DNA of 64,000 bases from JBBPZA01 sp963797015. Lineage in GTDB: Bacteria > Actinomycetota > Thermoleophilia > Solirubrobacterales > Solirubrobacteraceae. The position numbers were made by a program, and so were the translations under genes. Positions 32,089-40,580 of this stretch are shown here, piece by piece (the stretch's first letter is position 1; every line of letters begins with the position of its first letter). The DNA lies in assembly GCA_963797015.1 (NCBI GenBank), contig CAWCNV010000003.1:62001-126000 (forward strand). The letters run 5' to 3'. The notes below the pieces were generated by a model. It ran no database searches, was not told the origin of the DNA, and worked only from the letters and a program-made list of their open reading frames with translations.

Positions 32089-33093
32089 TTGATCGCGAAT
32101 GCCGCACCCACGCCGAGGGCCGTCGCGCTGGTGCTGATCCCCGCGCTGGTGCTGACGCTTGCGTTCGCCTTGTCCTATGTCGGCGCCTTCCATGACCCCA
32201 CGCCACACGCCGTGCCGGTGGCCATCATCGGCCCGCCGGCGGTTGCGGCGCAACTCAATCGCCTGCCCGGTGACCCGCTCGATGCGCGCCAGGCCTCGTC
32301 CCGCCCCGCCGCGCTCTCGGAAATCGACGACCGCGAGGTCTACGGCGCGTACGACGCAGCGACCAACCGCCTGTTCGTCGCCTCGGCTGCCAACCGTGCG
32401 ACCGCGATCGCGCTGGAACAGACCTTCAATCGCGCTGCCGCTGCGCAGGGTCGGCCGGCCGTCCGCGTCACCGACGTCAAGCCGCTGCCGCCCAAGGACT
32501 CCAACGGCACCGCGGCGTTCTACGCGATGATCGCGTGGGTGTTCGGCGGCTACATCGCGTCGACGCTGATCGGGTTGATTGGAAGCCCGCGCAGCCGCAG
32601 TAGGCGGCGCGCGGCAGCTCGGATCGGAGCGCTCGCGGGACATGGCATCGTGGCAGGGATCCTCAGTGTCGTCCTCCTACGCGTGTGCTTTGGCGTGTTC
32701 TCGGGCCACGTGATAGCGCTGTGCGCAATCGCGACGCTGACCATCTTCGCCAGCGGCGCCGCCTCGGCAGGCATCCAGGCAGCGGCTGGCCCGGCAGGGA
32801 CGGGGCTCGTCATTCTCGTCTTCGTGATCCTGGGGAACACCGCATCAGGCGGGCCGTTCGCCCGGCCACTTCTGCCCGGCCTGTGGAGGACGATCGGCGG
32901 CGTGTTGCCGCCGGGCGCGAGCGTCGACCTGGCGCGGTCGGCGCTGTTCTTCGACGGCGCGCGGGTCGCAGGGGCGATTCTCGTACTGGTGGGCTGGGCG
33001 GCTCTGGGCACGGCGCTCGCGCTCGCGTTGGGCGGCCGCATCGTGGACCCGGTCGACGTCGAGGCAAGGGCCGCGGCGGGAGCAGCGGTGTGA
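32089..33093 (+). CDS. multi-helix membrane protein, ABC-2/YhgE-like
   Basis: A 334-residue protein with one N-terminal helix (ALVLIPALVLTLAFALSYVGA), an extracellular domain of about 130 residues (VPVAIIGPPAVAAQLN, EVYGAYDAATNRLFVASAAN), and five C-terminal helices. This is the arrangement of ABC-2 type permeases and YhgE/Pip (DUF3533-like) proteins, often involved in export or cell-surface assembly. No ATPase gene is next to it. The start is TTG 32089 with AAGGAG about eleven bases upstream; it is the weakest part of the call. Confidence 0.65.
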   Translation: MIANAAPTPRAVALVLIPALVLTLAFALSYVGAFHDPTPHAVPVAIIGPPAVAAQLNRLPGDPLDARQASSRPAALSEIDDREVYGAYDAATNRLFVASAANRATAIALEQTFNRAAAAQGRPAVRVTDVKPLPPKDSNGTAAFYAMIAWVFGGYIASTLIGLIGSPRSRSRRRAAARIGALAGHGIVAGILSVVLLRVCFGVFSGHVIALCAIATLTIFASGAASAGIQAAAGPAGTGLVILVFVILGNTASGGPFARPLLPGLWRTIGGVLPPGASVDLARSALFFDGARVAGAILVLVGWAALGTALALALGGRIVDPVDVEARAAAGAAV

Positions 33094-33157
33094 GCACGTG
33101 AGTGCCAAGCAAATCGCACCGCGGGAGCTGGGGCATCGACTAGCAAGGAGAGATCTG

Positions 33158-33238
33158 ATGTCGAGCTATGACTACGACGTGGCGATCATCGGCTCGGGGT
33201 TCGGTGGGAGCGAGGGCAGCATTCAAATCCGGGCCTGA
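33158..33238 (+). pseudogene. N-terminal stub of an FAD-dependent (GMC-type) oxidoreductase
   Basis: ATG 33158, with AAGGAG at 33145, reads MSSYDYDVAIIGSGFGGSEG and stops six codons later. DYDVAIIGSGFGGS is the classic FAD-binding beta-alpha-beta start of cholesterol-oxidase/GMC-like enzymes. The sequence switches abruptly after GGS, so the remaining 500 or so codons have been deleted. The translation signals are intact. Confidence 0.6.
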
Positions 33239-33325
33239 CCTGCTTCGGCCCGCCACGGGAGCCCAGGGACTTGGCCCGGGAGTTCACGGGCGCGAAGGAC
33301 GGCCAGGGCGCGGAGACTGCGGGGC

Positions 33326-34150
33326 ATGGAGACGACAACGAAACCGCAAGTCCAGTTTCGGACCGTGGACGGAGTCCGCGTCCGGTATGCCGATAGCGGC
33401 GGCACGCAGGAGCCGACGCTGCTGCTCACCAGTCCCTGGCCGGAGAGCGTGTACGCGTTCGCGCCGATCTGGGCCTCGCTTGCCGGGCACGCCCGCCTGT
33501 TCGCCGTCGACCTGCCGGGGTTCGGCGCATCCGAACGCCGAGAGGACCTCCTGTCTCCGCGGGCGATGGGCGGGTTCCTGGCGCGGCTCATCGCCGAGGT
33601 TGATCTGGGCAGGCCCCACATCGTCGCGCCGGACGTCGGGACCTCGGCCGCCCTGTTTGCCGCTGCCGCACATCCGGACCGGATCGCGAGCGTGATCGTC
33701 GGGACCGGCGGCGCTGCGGTTCCGCTCGAGCTCGGTGAGCCGCTCGCGTCGTGGGTGCTCGACCCCGACCTCGACAAGTACCGCAGGATGGATCCGCGGG
33801 CGATCGTCGGCGTGGCGGTGGACACGATCGCGGGCGGGGTGCCCGACGACATTCGCGCGGACTACCTGGACTGCTACGACGGCGACCGCTTCGCCGAGTC
33901 GATGCTCTATGTCCGCCGCTATCCCGAGGAGCTGCCCGTGCTTGCCGAACTGCTGCCGCAGATCGCGACGCCGGTCACGATCATCAACGGCCGCCACGAT
34001 CCCGTGGTTCCGCTCGCCAACGCCGAGTTTCTCGACGAGCGGCTGCCCAACAGCCGCCTGGCGATCATCGACGCCGGCCATTTCGTCTGGGAGGAGGCGC
34101 CGGCGGAGTACGCGTCGATCGTCCTCGACTCGATCAGGGGCGCGGGATGA
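33326..34150 (+). CDS. alpha/beta hydrolase with aspartate nucleophile
   Basis: A 274-residue alpha/beta hydrolase. The nucleophile elbow reads APDVGTSAAL, putting Asp 103 where esterases have Ser; this is the arrangement of haloalkane dehalogenases and epoxide hydrolases. Candidate acid Asp 225 (NGRHDPVVP) and His 252 (DAGHFVWEE) complete the triad. The oxyanion region is TSPWPES rather than HG. DLPGFGASE is the usual following turn. Its stop overlaps the next hydrolase start (ATGA). Substrate unknown, but an ester-intermediate mechanism through Asp is expected. Confidence 0.8.
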   Translation: METTTKPQVQFRTVDGVRVRYADSGGTQEPTLLLTSPWPESVYAFAPIWASLAGHARLFAVDLPGFGASERREDLLSPRAMGGFLARLIAEVDLGRPHIVAPDVGTSAALFAAAAHPDRIASVIVGTGGAAVPLELGEPLASWVLDPDLDKYRRMDPRAIVGVAVDTIAGGVPDDIRADYLDCYDGDRFAESMLYVRRYPEELPVLAELLPQIATPVTIINGRHDPVVPLANAEFLDERLPNSRLAIIDAGHFVWEEAPAEYASIVLDSIRGAG

Positions 34151-35001
34151 GTACCGGACGCGCGGAGATCACCCACAACAACGCCGCGACGCTGTCCGTC
34201 GAGGCCGCGGGCGTCGAGTTCGCCTACCGCCGCTTCGGGAGCACGGCCGAGCTACCGCTCGTGATGCTCCAGCACTTCCGCGGCAACCTGGACAACTGGG
34301 ATCCGGCGCTGACCGATGCGCTCGCCGCGGAGCGCGAGGTCATCCTGGTCGACTACCCCGGCGTCGGTTCCTCCACCGGCGAGCCGAGCCACACGATCGC
34401 GTCGTCCGCGCGCCAGATGATCGCGTTCGCGGACGCGCTCGGCCTCGTCGAAATCGACCTGCTGGGGTTCTCGATCGGCGGCTTCGTCGCGCAGGAGATC
34501 GCGCTGGTGCGGCCGGCACTCGTGCGACGACTCGTCCTGGCGGCAACCGGTCCGAAGGGCGCGCCGGGCATGCACGGCTGGCGCGACGACATCGCCGCCG
34601 CCGCTCGCGGCGAGAGCAAGCCGGAGAACCTCCTCTACATCATGTTCGCGCACACCGACGCGAGCCAGGGAAAGGGCATGGAGTTCCTCGGGCGCTTCAT
34701 GGAGCGCCAGGAGGGACGCGACGCACCGACGAGCGACGCCGCGCGCGACGCGCAGTACGACGCGATCGTCGAGTGGGGGATCCCGGACCACGCGGCGCTG
34801 CAGCGCTTGACGGGGATCAAGAGCCCGACGCTGGTGATCCAGGGCGACGACGACCTGATGATCCCGACCAAGCTCAGTCACCTGATGGCCGGCCTCATCC
34901 CGGACGCGCAGATCCGGATCTACCCCGACGCAGCGCACGGCTTCATGTTCCAGTACCCGACCGAGGTCGCGGCCGCGGTCAGCGCATTCCTCAGGGGGTA
35001 G
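34147..35001 (+). CDS. alpha/beta hydrolase with serine nucleophile
   Basis: A 284-residue alpha/beta hydrolase. It has an oxyanion region QHFRGNLDNW, VDYPGVGSSTG, nucleophile Ser 109 in LLGFSIGGFV, an acid in IQGDDDLMIP, and a histidine in DAAHGFMFQ. It resembles perhydrolase/esterase-type enzymes. ATG 34147 overlaps the TGA of the preceding Asp-nucleophile hydrolase, so the two are translationally coupled and probably act on related substrates or in sequence. Confidence 0.86.
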   Translation: MSTGRAEITHNNAATLSVEAAGVEFAYRRFGSTAELPLVMLQHFRGNLDNWDPALTDALAAEREVILVDYPGVGSSTGEPSHTIASSARQMIAFADALGLVEIDLLGFSIGGFVAQEIALVRPALVRRLVLAATGPKGAPGMHGWRDDIAAAARGESKPENLLYIMFAHTDASQGKGMEFLGRFMERQEGRDAPTSDAARDAQYDAIVEWGIPDHAALQRLTGIKSPTLVIQGDDDLMIPTKLSHLMAGLIPDAQIRIYPDAAHGFMFQYPTEVAAAVSAFLRG

Positions 35002-35050
35002 AACCGGCGACCGGAGAGAAACGGGGTCGGGCGTTCTCTATCGTGATCCC

Positions 35051-35992
35051 GTGGGGTTCCGGGAACGGCTGCCGCAGCTCGCGGGCGACCGCCTGTTCGT
35101 CACCGACGGGGGGATCGAGACGGTGCTGATCTTCCACCGCGGCTTCGAGCTTCCGGAATTCGCTGCCTTCGACCTCCTCAACGACGAGTCCGGGACGGTC
35201 GCGATCCGCGCCTATTACGAGCCGTATCTGGCGATCGCCCGGGAGCACGGCGCGGGCTTCATCCTGGAGGCGCCGACCTGGCGGGCGAGTCTCGACTGGG
35301 CGAGGAGGCTCGGCTACTCGGCGGAGTCCCTCGCCGCCGTCAACCGCAGGGCGATCGCGCTGATGGAGGAGGTTCGCGCTGCGCACAGGGCCGAGGTGAG
35401 CCCGATCGTGATCAGCGGATGCATCGGCCCTCGCGCCGATGCTTACGCGCCGGCCGAGCTGATGCCCGCATCGGAGGCCGAGGAGTACCACGGCGAGCAG
35501 CTCGAGACCTTCGCCGGCTCGGGCGCCGACATGGCGACCGCGCTGACGCTCACCTACGCGGACGAGGCGGTCGGAATCGCTCGGGCGGCCGAGGCGGTCG
35601 GCCTTCCCGTCGCGATCTCGTTCACGGTCGAGACTGACGGACGGCTGCCGAGCGGGCAGTCGCTGCATGACGCGATTGATCAGGTCGACGCCGAGACCGG
35701 GTCGGCGCCCGCCTACTACATGGTCAACTGCGCCCATCCGGCCCACTTCACCGAGGTGCTCACCGGAGACGACCGCTGGCTCGGGCGCCTCCTCGGGGTC
35801 CGCGCAAACGCATCGATGAGGAGCCACGAGGAGCTCGACGAGGCCGAGGACCTCGATGAAGGCGACCCCGTTGACCTCGGCGCCAGGCACCGCGAGCTCG
35901 ACCGCCGGCTGCCGCGCCTCCGCGTCGTCGGCGGCTGCTGCGGAACCGATCACCGCCACGTCGCCGAGATCTGCGCCACGCTGGACGGGTAG
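35051..35992 (+). CDS. homocysteine S-methyltransferase family protein
   Basis: A 313-residue (beta/alpha)8 protein. Residues about 18-24 read TDGGIETV. The zinc-binding cysteines are visible as VNCAHP (about residue 230) and GGCCGTDHRHV (about 294-304), as in homocysteine/S-methylmethionine methyltransferases such as MmuM. VSPIVISGCIGPRADAY is also typical. No cobalamin domain is attached. It could also act on another thiol. The start is GTG 35051. It follows the hydrolase pair by 49 bases on the same strand. Confidence 0.85.
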   Translation: MGFRERLPQLAGDRLFVTDGGIETVLIFHRGFELPEFAAFDLLNDESGTVAIRAYYEPYLAIAREHGAGFILEAPTWRASLDWARRLGYSAESLAAVNRRAIALMEEVRAAHRAEVSPIVISGCIGPRADAYAPAELMPASEAEEYHGEQLETFAGSGADMATALTLTYADEAVGIARAAEAVGLPVAISFTVETDGRLPSGQSLHDAIDQVDAETGSAPAYYMVNCAHPAHFTEVLTGDDRWLGRLLGVRANASMRSHEELDEAEDLDEGDPVDLGARHRELDRRLPRLRVVGGCCGTDHRHVAEICATLDG

Positions 35993-36028
35993 ACGACCGC
36001 CCACGTGGGGATGGTATCCCGACGACTG

Positions 36029-38797
36029 CTACGCGGCCGCGGCTTCGCGGTCACCGCTCGGCAGGGCCTCGTGGAGGCCCCTGCGTGAGCTGATCCCGAG
36101 CTTGCTGAACACCTTGCGCAGGTGCCATTCGACGGTGCGCGGGCTGATGAAGAGCAGGGCGCCGATCTCGGGGTTCGTCCGTCCGTCCCGGGCGAGCCGT
36201 GCGATGTGCTCCTCCTGGGGCGTGAGCTCGTCGCGCGTGTCGTCACGGCGCTTGCGCACCCTCTCGCCCGTGGCCAGCAGCTCACGGCGTGCGCGTTCGG
36301 CGAACCCGTCGGCGCCCATCGAGATGAACGCGTCGTACGCGGTCCGCAGCTGCTCGCGGGCGTCGACACGGCGGTTCTCGCGGCGCAGCCACTCGCCGTA
36401 GAGCAGGTGAGCGCGGGCGAGCTCGGGACGGACCCGGGTGCGGGCCAGACGGTCGATGGCCTCGCGGTAGCAGCGCTCCGCGGTCTCGCCCGAGCTCAGC
36501 AGCGCCCGCCCGCGCGCCTGGAGGCCCAGACCCCAGTCGCCGTCGGCCTCCGTGCGCTCCGCGAGCCGCTCGAGAGCGCTCGCCGCCGGCTCGGTCTTCC
36601 CGCACCTGGTGCCGGCCTCGATCAGCTCGCTCAGCGCCCAGGCGGAGACGAACAGCTCGGGGGTATCGTCGCTCGCTTCCTGGGCGGCCGCCAGCGCCTC
36701 CTCGTAACGGCCGAGGGCGTTGGAGACGACCGCATTGGACCAATGCGCGTACTGCACCGCGGTTCCCTGACCCAGCGCGGTGGCCTCCTTGATGGTCGCG
36801 CCGATCAACGCGGAGGCCTCCTCCTCGCGGCCGCGAAACGCCGCGAGCACCAGGGCGCCATAAGGCGCGACGCGGGTCCCTGTCGCCTCGATGACTGCAT
36901 CGGCCTCTGCGATCAAGAGCGCCGCCTGCGCGAAGTCGCCGCCCAAAGAGACGGCCTGGCCCAGGACGTTGAGGCCCACCGCGAGCACGGCGAGCGCTCC
37001 GGCGTCGCGGGCGATCTGGACCTCGCGCGTCGCCACGGCGAGACAGGTGTCGTAGTCCCACACCGTGACGGCCGCCGCCGTCGCCAACCATCCCCAGCGG
37101 AGCACTTCCTCGACGGACACCTCCTCGCCGGCGAACGCGGTCGCGGCCCGCTCCAACACGGGCGCCGCTGAGCGGCGCCCCTCGGTGAACGCCAGGGCGA
37201 AGCCGTCGAGCAGGAGATCGGACGGGCGCGGTGGGCCGGGTGGTCGGGGAGCGGCCATGGCAGCCTGGGACACGTCCAGCAGATTGCCGCCGCTTGCCAG
37301 CCGCCCGGCGAACAACGCCGCGCTCCACGCATCGAGATAGGTCTCGCGCGCGAGCCTCGCGTCAAGCGGCTCAAGAGTTCTGGCGGCCCGCAACAGCAGC
37401 GGCGGGGCGTCGCTGCCGCGGTTCTGGGAATACGCGACCTCGGCCCGCAGGAGATCGATGCGCGCGCGGCCGAGCTCATCCAGCCGTCCGGCTTCCGCCG
37501 CGGCCAGCAGACCGACCGCTGCGTCGAAGGCGCCGGCCTCCAAGGTGACCTGCGCCGCCGCCAGCGTGCGCTCCGCGCGGCGCGCCGGGTCGATCGTCAG
37601 GCCGGCGGCCCGCCCCAGGAACGCGGCCGCCGCCGCCAGCCCCCCGCGTGCCTGGGCCCTGTCCGCCGACCGCTCGAGCTCCGCCGCGACGTCCTCATCG
37701 GGATCCGTGGTCGCCTGCGCACGGTGCCAGGCACGGCGATCGGGCTCGAGCGCCGCATCGGTCGCCTCCGCCAGCGCTCCGTGCGCGCTCTGCCTATCTT
37801 CTTCGGCGGCCGACCGGTAGGCCGCCGAGCGCACCAACGGATGACGGAATCGCACCTGTGCACTGATCTCGAGCAGGCCCGCCCGCTCCGCGGGCTCCAA
37901 CGCCGAGCCCGTGACCCCAAGCCGCCCCGCCGCGCGCCACAACAGCGCCGGATCGCCGAGCGGCTCCGCCGCCGCGACGAGCAACAGCAGCCGCGTCTCC
38001 TCCGGCAACGCCTCGAGCCGCCGCACGAAGCTCGCCTCGATCCGGCCCGGCAACTGCGGCAGGTCCGGCGAGCCGAAGCCTCCCGAACGCTGCGCCGGCG
38101 AGAGCCCTCGCGGCAGCTCCAGCAGCGCAAGCGGATTGCCGCGAGTCTCCGCGACGATTCTGTCGCGGACGCGCTCGTCGAGCCGGCCGGGGATGACAGT
38201 CGCGAGCAGGGCGCGCGCGTCCTCCTCCTCCAGCCCACCGAGCGCCAGCTCCGGCAGCCCGCCCAGCTCGCGCTCGTCGCTGGGCTCGCGAACCGCGAAC
38301 ACGAACGCGACCGATTCGGCGAGAAGCCTGCGCGCGACGAATCCGAGCACCTGGCCGGAGGCGTCGTCGAGCCACTGGGCGTCATCGATGAAACAGATCA
38401 GCGGCCGCTCTTCGGCGGCCAGCGACAACAAGCTGAGCGCGGCCAACGCGACGAGGAACCGGTCAGGGGCATCGCCCGACGAGAGGCCGAACGCGACGCT
38501 CAGGGCGCGGTGCTGGGGGATCGGGAGATCGTCGAGCTGGGAGACCATCGGCGCGCACAGCTGATGCAGAGCGGCGAACGGCAACTCCATCTCGGACTGC
38601 ACGCCGGCGATCTGGGCCACCCGGAAGCCGGAGGCCTCCTGAGCGCCGTACCGCAGCAGCGCCGTCTTCCCGACGCCCGCCTCGCCACGGATGACCAGGA
38701 CCGCGCTCTGTCCGCCGCGCACGTTGTCTAGCAGCCGATCCAGTAGTTCGCGCTCGCTGGACCGGCCCAGGAACCCTCCTCGGCGCTGGGCGGCCAT
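36029..38797 (-). CDS. large LuxR-family regulator with AAA ATPase (LAL type)
   Basis: A 922-residue transcription factor. The N-terminal AAA/NACHT-like ATPase has RGEAGVGKTALLR (Walker A, about residues 37-49) and LICFIDDAQWLDD (Walker B). A long helical, TPR-like middle region follows (many Ala/Leu/Glu repeats, residues about 350-820). The C-terminal LuxR helix-turn-helix carries LTPQEEHIARLARDGRTNPEIG and SPRTVEWHLRKVFSKLGISSR (quoted in part). This is the MalT/LAL architecture, usually activating nearby catabolic genes after ligand binding. I chose ATG 38797 behind GGGAGGG; an upstream frame to 38887 overlaps the divergent promoter. It is divergent from the redoxin gene. Confidence 0.92.
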   Translation of the reverse strand: MAAQRRGGFLGRSSERELLDRLLDNVRGGQSAVLVIRGEAGVGKTALLRYGAQEASGFRVAQIAGVQSEMELPFAALHQLCAPMVSQLDDLPIPQHRALSVAFGLSSGDAPDRFLVALAALSLLSLAAEERPLICFIDDAQWLDDASGQVLGFVARRLLAESVAFVFAVREPSDERELGGLPELALGGLEEEDARALLATVIPGRLDERVRDRIVAETRGNPLALLELPRGLSPAQRSGGFGSPDLPQLPGRIEASFVRRLEALPEETRLLLLVAAAEPLGDPALLWRAAGRLGVTGSALEPAERAGLLEISAQVRFRHPLVRSAAYRSAAEEDRQSAHGALAEATDAALEPDRRAWHRAQATTDPDEDVAAELERSADRAQARGGLAAAAAFLGRAAGLTIDPARRAERTLAAAQVTLEAGAFDAAVGLLAAAEAGRLDELGRARIDLLRAEVAYSQNRGSDAPPLLLRAARTLEPLDARLARETYLDAWSAALFAGRLASGGNLLDVSQAAMAAPRPPGPPRPSDLLLDGFALAFTEGRRSAAPVLERAATAFAGEEVSVEEVLRWGWLATAAAVTVWDYDTCLAVATREVQIARDAGALAVLAVGLNVLGQAVSLGGDFAQAALLIAEADAVIEATGTRVAPYGALVLAAFRGREEEASALIGATIKEATALGQGTAVQYAHWSNAVVSNALGRYEEALAAAQEASDDTPELFVSAWALSELIEAGTRCGKTEPAASALERLAERTEADGDWGLGLQARGRALLSSGETAERCYREAIDRLARTRVRPELARAHLLYGEWLRRENRRVDAREQLRTAYDAFISMGADGFAERARRELLATGERVRKRRDDTRDELTPQEEHIARLARDGRTNPEIGALLFISPRTVEWHLRKVFSKLGISSRRGLHEALPSGDREAAAA

Positions 38798-38906
38798 TCC
38801 CTCCCAGCGTAAACGACGGCAGCCCCAGGCCGCGGCCGCGGCGCCTGCGCATCGGACCAGGGTATGCACGGGCGCGAACCGCGGCACGAAGCGCGACCGT
38901 CATCCA

Positions 38907-39500
38907 ATGCGCTCCGACATCACACCCGGCGGCACGTTTCCGGACTACGAGCTGCCCGACCACGAAAACGTCCCCCGAAAGCTCAGCGAGATCCAGGGCG
39001 ACGATCCCATGATCCTCACGCTCGCGCGCGGCCACTACTGCCCGAAGGAGCACCAGCAGCACCTCGAGCTCGCCGCGCACTATCCGAAGATCAACGTGGC
39101 GTACACCAAGATCGTCACCATCGCGACCGACGAGCACCACACGCTGCAGGAGTTCCGCAACTCGGTCGGCGCCCAGTGGCCGTTCCTCTCAGACCCGGAG
39201 CGCATCGTCCAGAAGGACCTCGACATCCAGGAGTACACCGACCCCGATAACGACCCGATGATTCCGCACACGCTGGTGCTCAAGCCCGGGCTCGTCGTCC
39301 ACAAGATCTACAACGGCTACTGGTTCTGGGGGCGGCCCTCGTTCTACGACCTCTGGCACGACCTGCGCGAGGTCGACAGCGAGACCCTCCCGGACTGGGA
39401 CCTCGGCACCCCCGGGCTGCGCGAGGCCTGGGACGCGGGCGACCTCTCGCCCTTCCACGGCTGGAACAGGCGGGGGACAAAGAGGCCGAGCCCCGCCTGA
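38907..39500 (+). CDS. redoxin (AhpC/TSA-like) protein
   Basis: A 197-residue thioredoxin-fold protein. GGTFPDYELPDHENVPRKLS is the usual N-terminal peroxiredoxin stretch (GxxxPDxxLxD), and ARGHYCPKEHQQH places a single candidate peroxidatic cysteine at about residue 50; the second CxxC cysteine is absent. WPFLSDPERIVQKDLDIQEY is the following conserved loop. A peroxidase or thiol-oxidoreductase role is likely. ATG 38907 lies 109 bases from the divergent LuxR regulator. It overlaps the next gene by one base. Confidence 0.8.
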   Translation: MRSDITPGGTFPDYELPDHENVPRKLSEIQGDDPMILTLARGHYCPKEHQQHLELAAHYPKINVAYTKIVTIATDEHHTLQEFRNSVGAQWPFLSDPERIVQKDLDIQEYTDPDNDPMIPHTLVLKPGLVVHKIYNGYWFWGRPSFYDLWHDLREVDSETLPDWDLGTPGLREAWDAGDLSPFHGWNRRGTKRPSPA

Positions 39501-40327
39501 TGCCCTGGGATCCACTGCTGTTCTCCGCACCCGTCCTGGCGAGCTTGGAAGAGCGTCGGGGCGCGCGACTCAAGCGGGTGCCCTTCTTCGACGGCCTGAT
39601 GAGCGGGGAGGTCGACGCGCTCATCGGGTCATTCGCCGGTGAGCCCGAGGTGCATCACCCGGTACGCGGGCGCGTCAAGGGCGCCTCGGCGTTCGCGCGG
39701 TTCGTCACCGACACCACCACCTGGATGGCCGAGCGCAACGTCACCGTCGAGAACGTCAACTTCGTCATCACGCCTTCGGGCGAGGTCGGAGAGTTCGTCC
39801 TCCACCTGGACGGCGACGCCGGCAGGACCGAGCTGCCGTTGGCCCTCGCCACGAACTTCGACGCGGACGACCGCATGACCGAGCTGCGCATGTACTTCAG
39901 CGAGTGGCCGTTGACCGGTGTGCACCGGGTTCGGCCGCCGCTGCTGCAGCCCGATCCCGCCGTGCGCGAGGACGATGTCGTCGGCGACTACCAGCGGGCA
40001 CTCGCGACCGGCGATCTCAATGCGGCCGTGGCGGCGTTCGAGCCGGATGGCTACGTTCGCGAGCCGGCCGGCGGCGCCTACGCCCACCGCGGCACACACG
40101 AGGTTCGGGCCCTCTTCGAGCTGTTCTTCTCCAATGGTGGCGGGATACCGCTCGAGCACTGCGCCGTGACCGACGACGGCCGCGCCTGCGGCCTGGAGTA
40201 CAACGTGGTCGCCTGGGGGCGGACGGAGCTGCCGCCCCAAGCCGGCATCGCCGTCTACGTCCGCGGCGACGGCGGGAAGCTCGCCGCTGCCCGCATCTAC
40301 GACGATGTCGACCCGCCGCTGAGTTGA
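39500..40327 (+). CDS. tandem SnoaL/NTF2-like protein
   Basis: A 275-residue protein with two NTF2-like units: residues about 25-140 (SGEVDALIGSFAGEPEVHHP, FVTDTTTWMAERNVTVENVN) and about 155-270 (ATGDLNAAVAAFEPDGYVRE, GTHEVRALFELFFSNGGGIP). The NTF2/SnoaL fold forms a cone for a small hydrophobic ligand; members act as isomerases, hydrolases or ligand-binding subunits. No specific catalytic residues are evident. ATG 39500 shares its A with the stop of the redoxin gene (TGATG), so translation is coupled. Confidence 0.72.
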   Translation: MPWDPLLFSAPVLASLEERRGARLKRVPFFDGLMSGEVDALIGSFAGEPEVHHPVRGRVKGASAFARFVTDTTTWMAERNVTVENVNFVITPSGEVGEFVLHLDGDAGRTELPLALATNFDADDRMTELRMYFSEWPLTGVHRVRPPLLQPDPAVREDDVVGDYQRALATGDLNAAVAAFEPDGYVREPAGGAYAHRGTHEVRALFELFFSNGGGIPLEHCAVTDDGRACGLEYNVVAWGRTELPPQAGIAVYVRGDGGKLAAARIYDDVDPPLS

Positions 40328-40505
40328 CCGCGCCTTCGTTCGGCGGAGCGACCGAGTGGCTCAACTCCGCGCCACTCGGCCCCGCCGAGCTGGGCGGCCA
40401 CGTCGTCCTCGTGGACTTCGCGAGCACGACGGGGTGCGCGAGCGGACGCTGGAGATCACGTTCCTCGAGCCCGGCGCCGAGGCGCACGCGTTCACGTTCG
40501 GCTAG
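40324..40505 (+). pseudogene. DipZ-type thioredoxin-like gene with most of its interior deleted
   Basis: A TTG at 40324, overlapping the previous stop, begins LTAPSFGGATEWLNSAPLGP and continues ELGGHVVLVDFAST, the N-terminus of a TlpA/DipZ-like domain (family: VVLVDFWTYTC). Right after this, in another frame, the sequence ends with RTLEITFLEPGAEAHAFTFG and a stop at 40505. That is the normal C-terminus of these proteins. About 200 or more codons between, including the CxxC motif, are missing. Confidence 0.65.
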
Positions 40506-40580
40506 CCCCGGCTCACGCCGGTTTGCACGGTGTAGTGCACCGTCTGCAAGACGATCTCGCTGTCGCGGACGAGGAATCGG

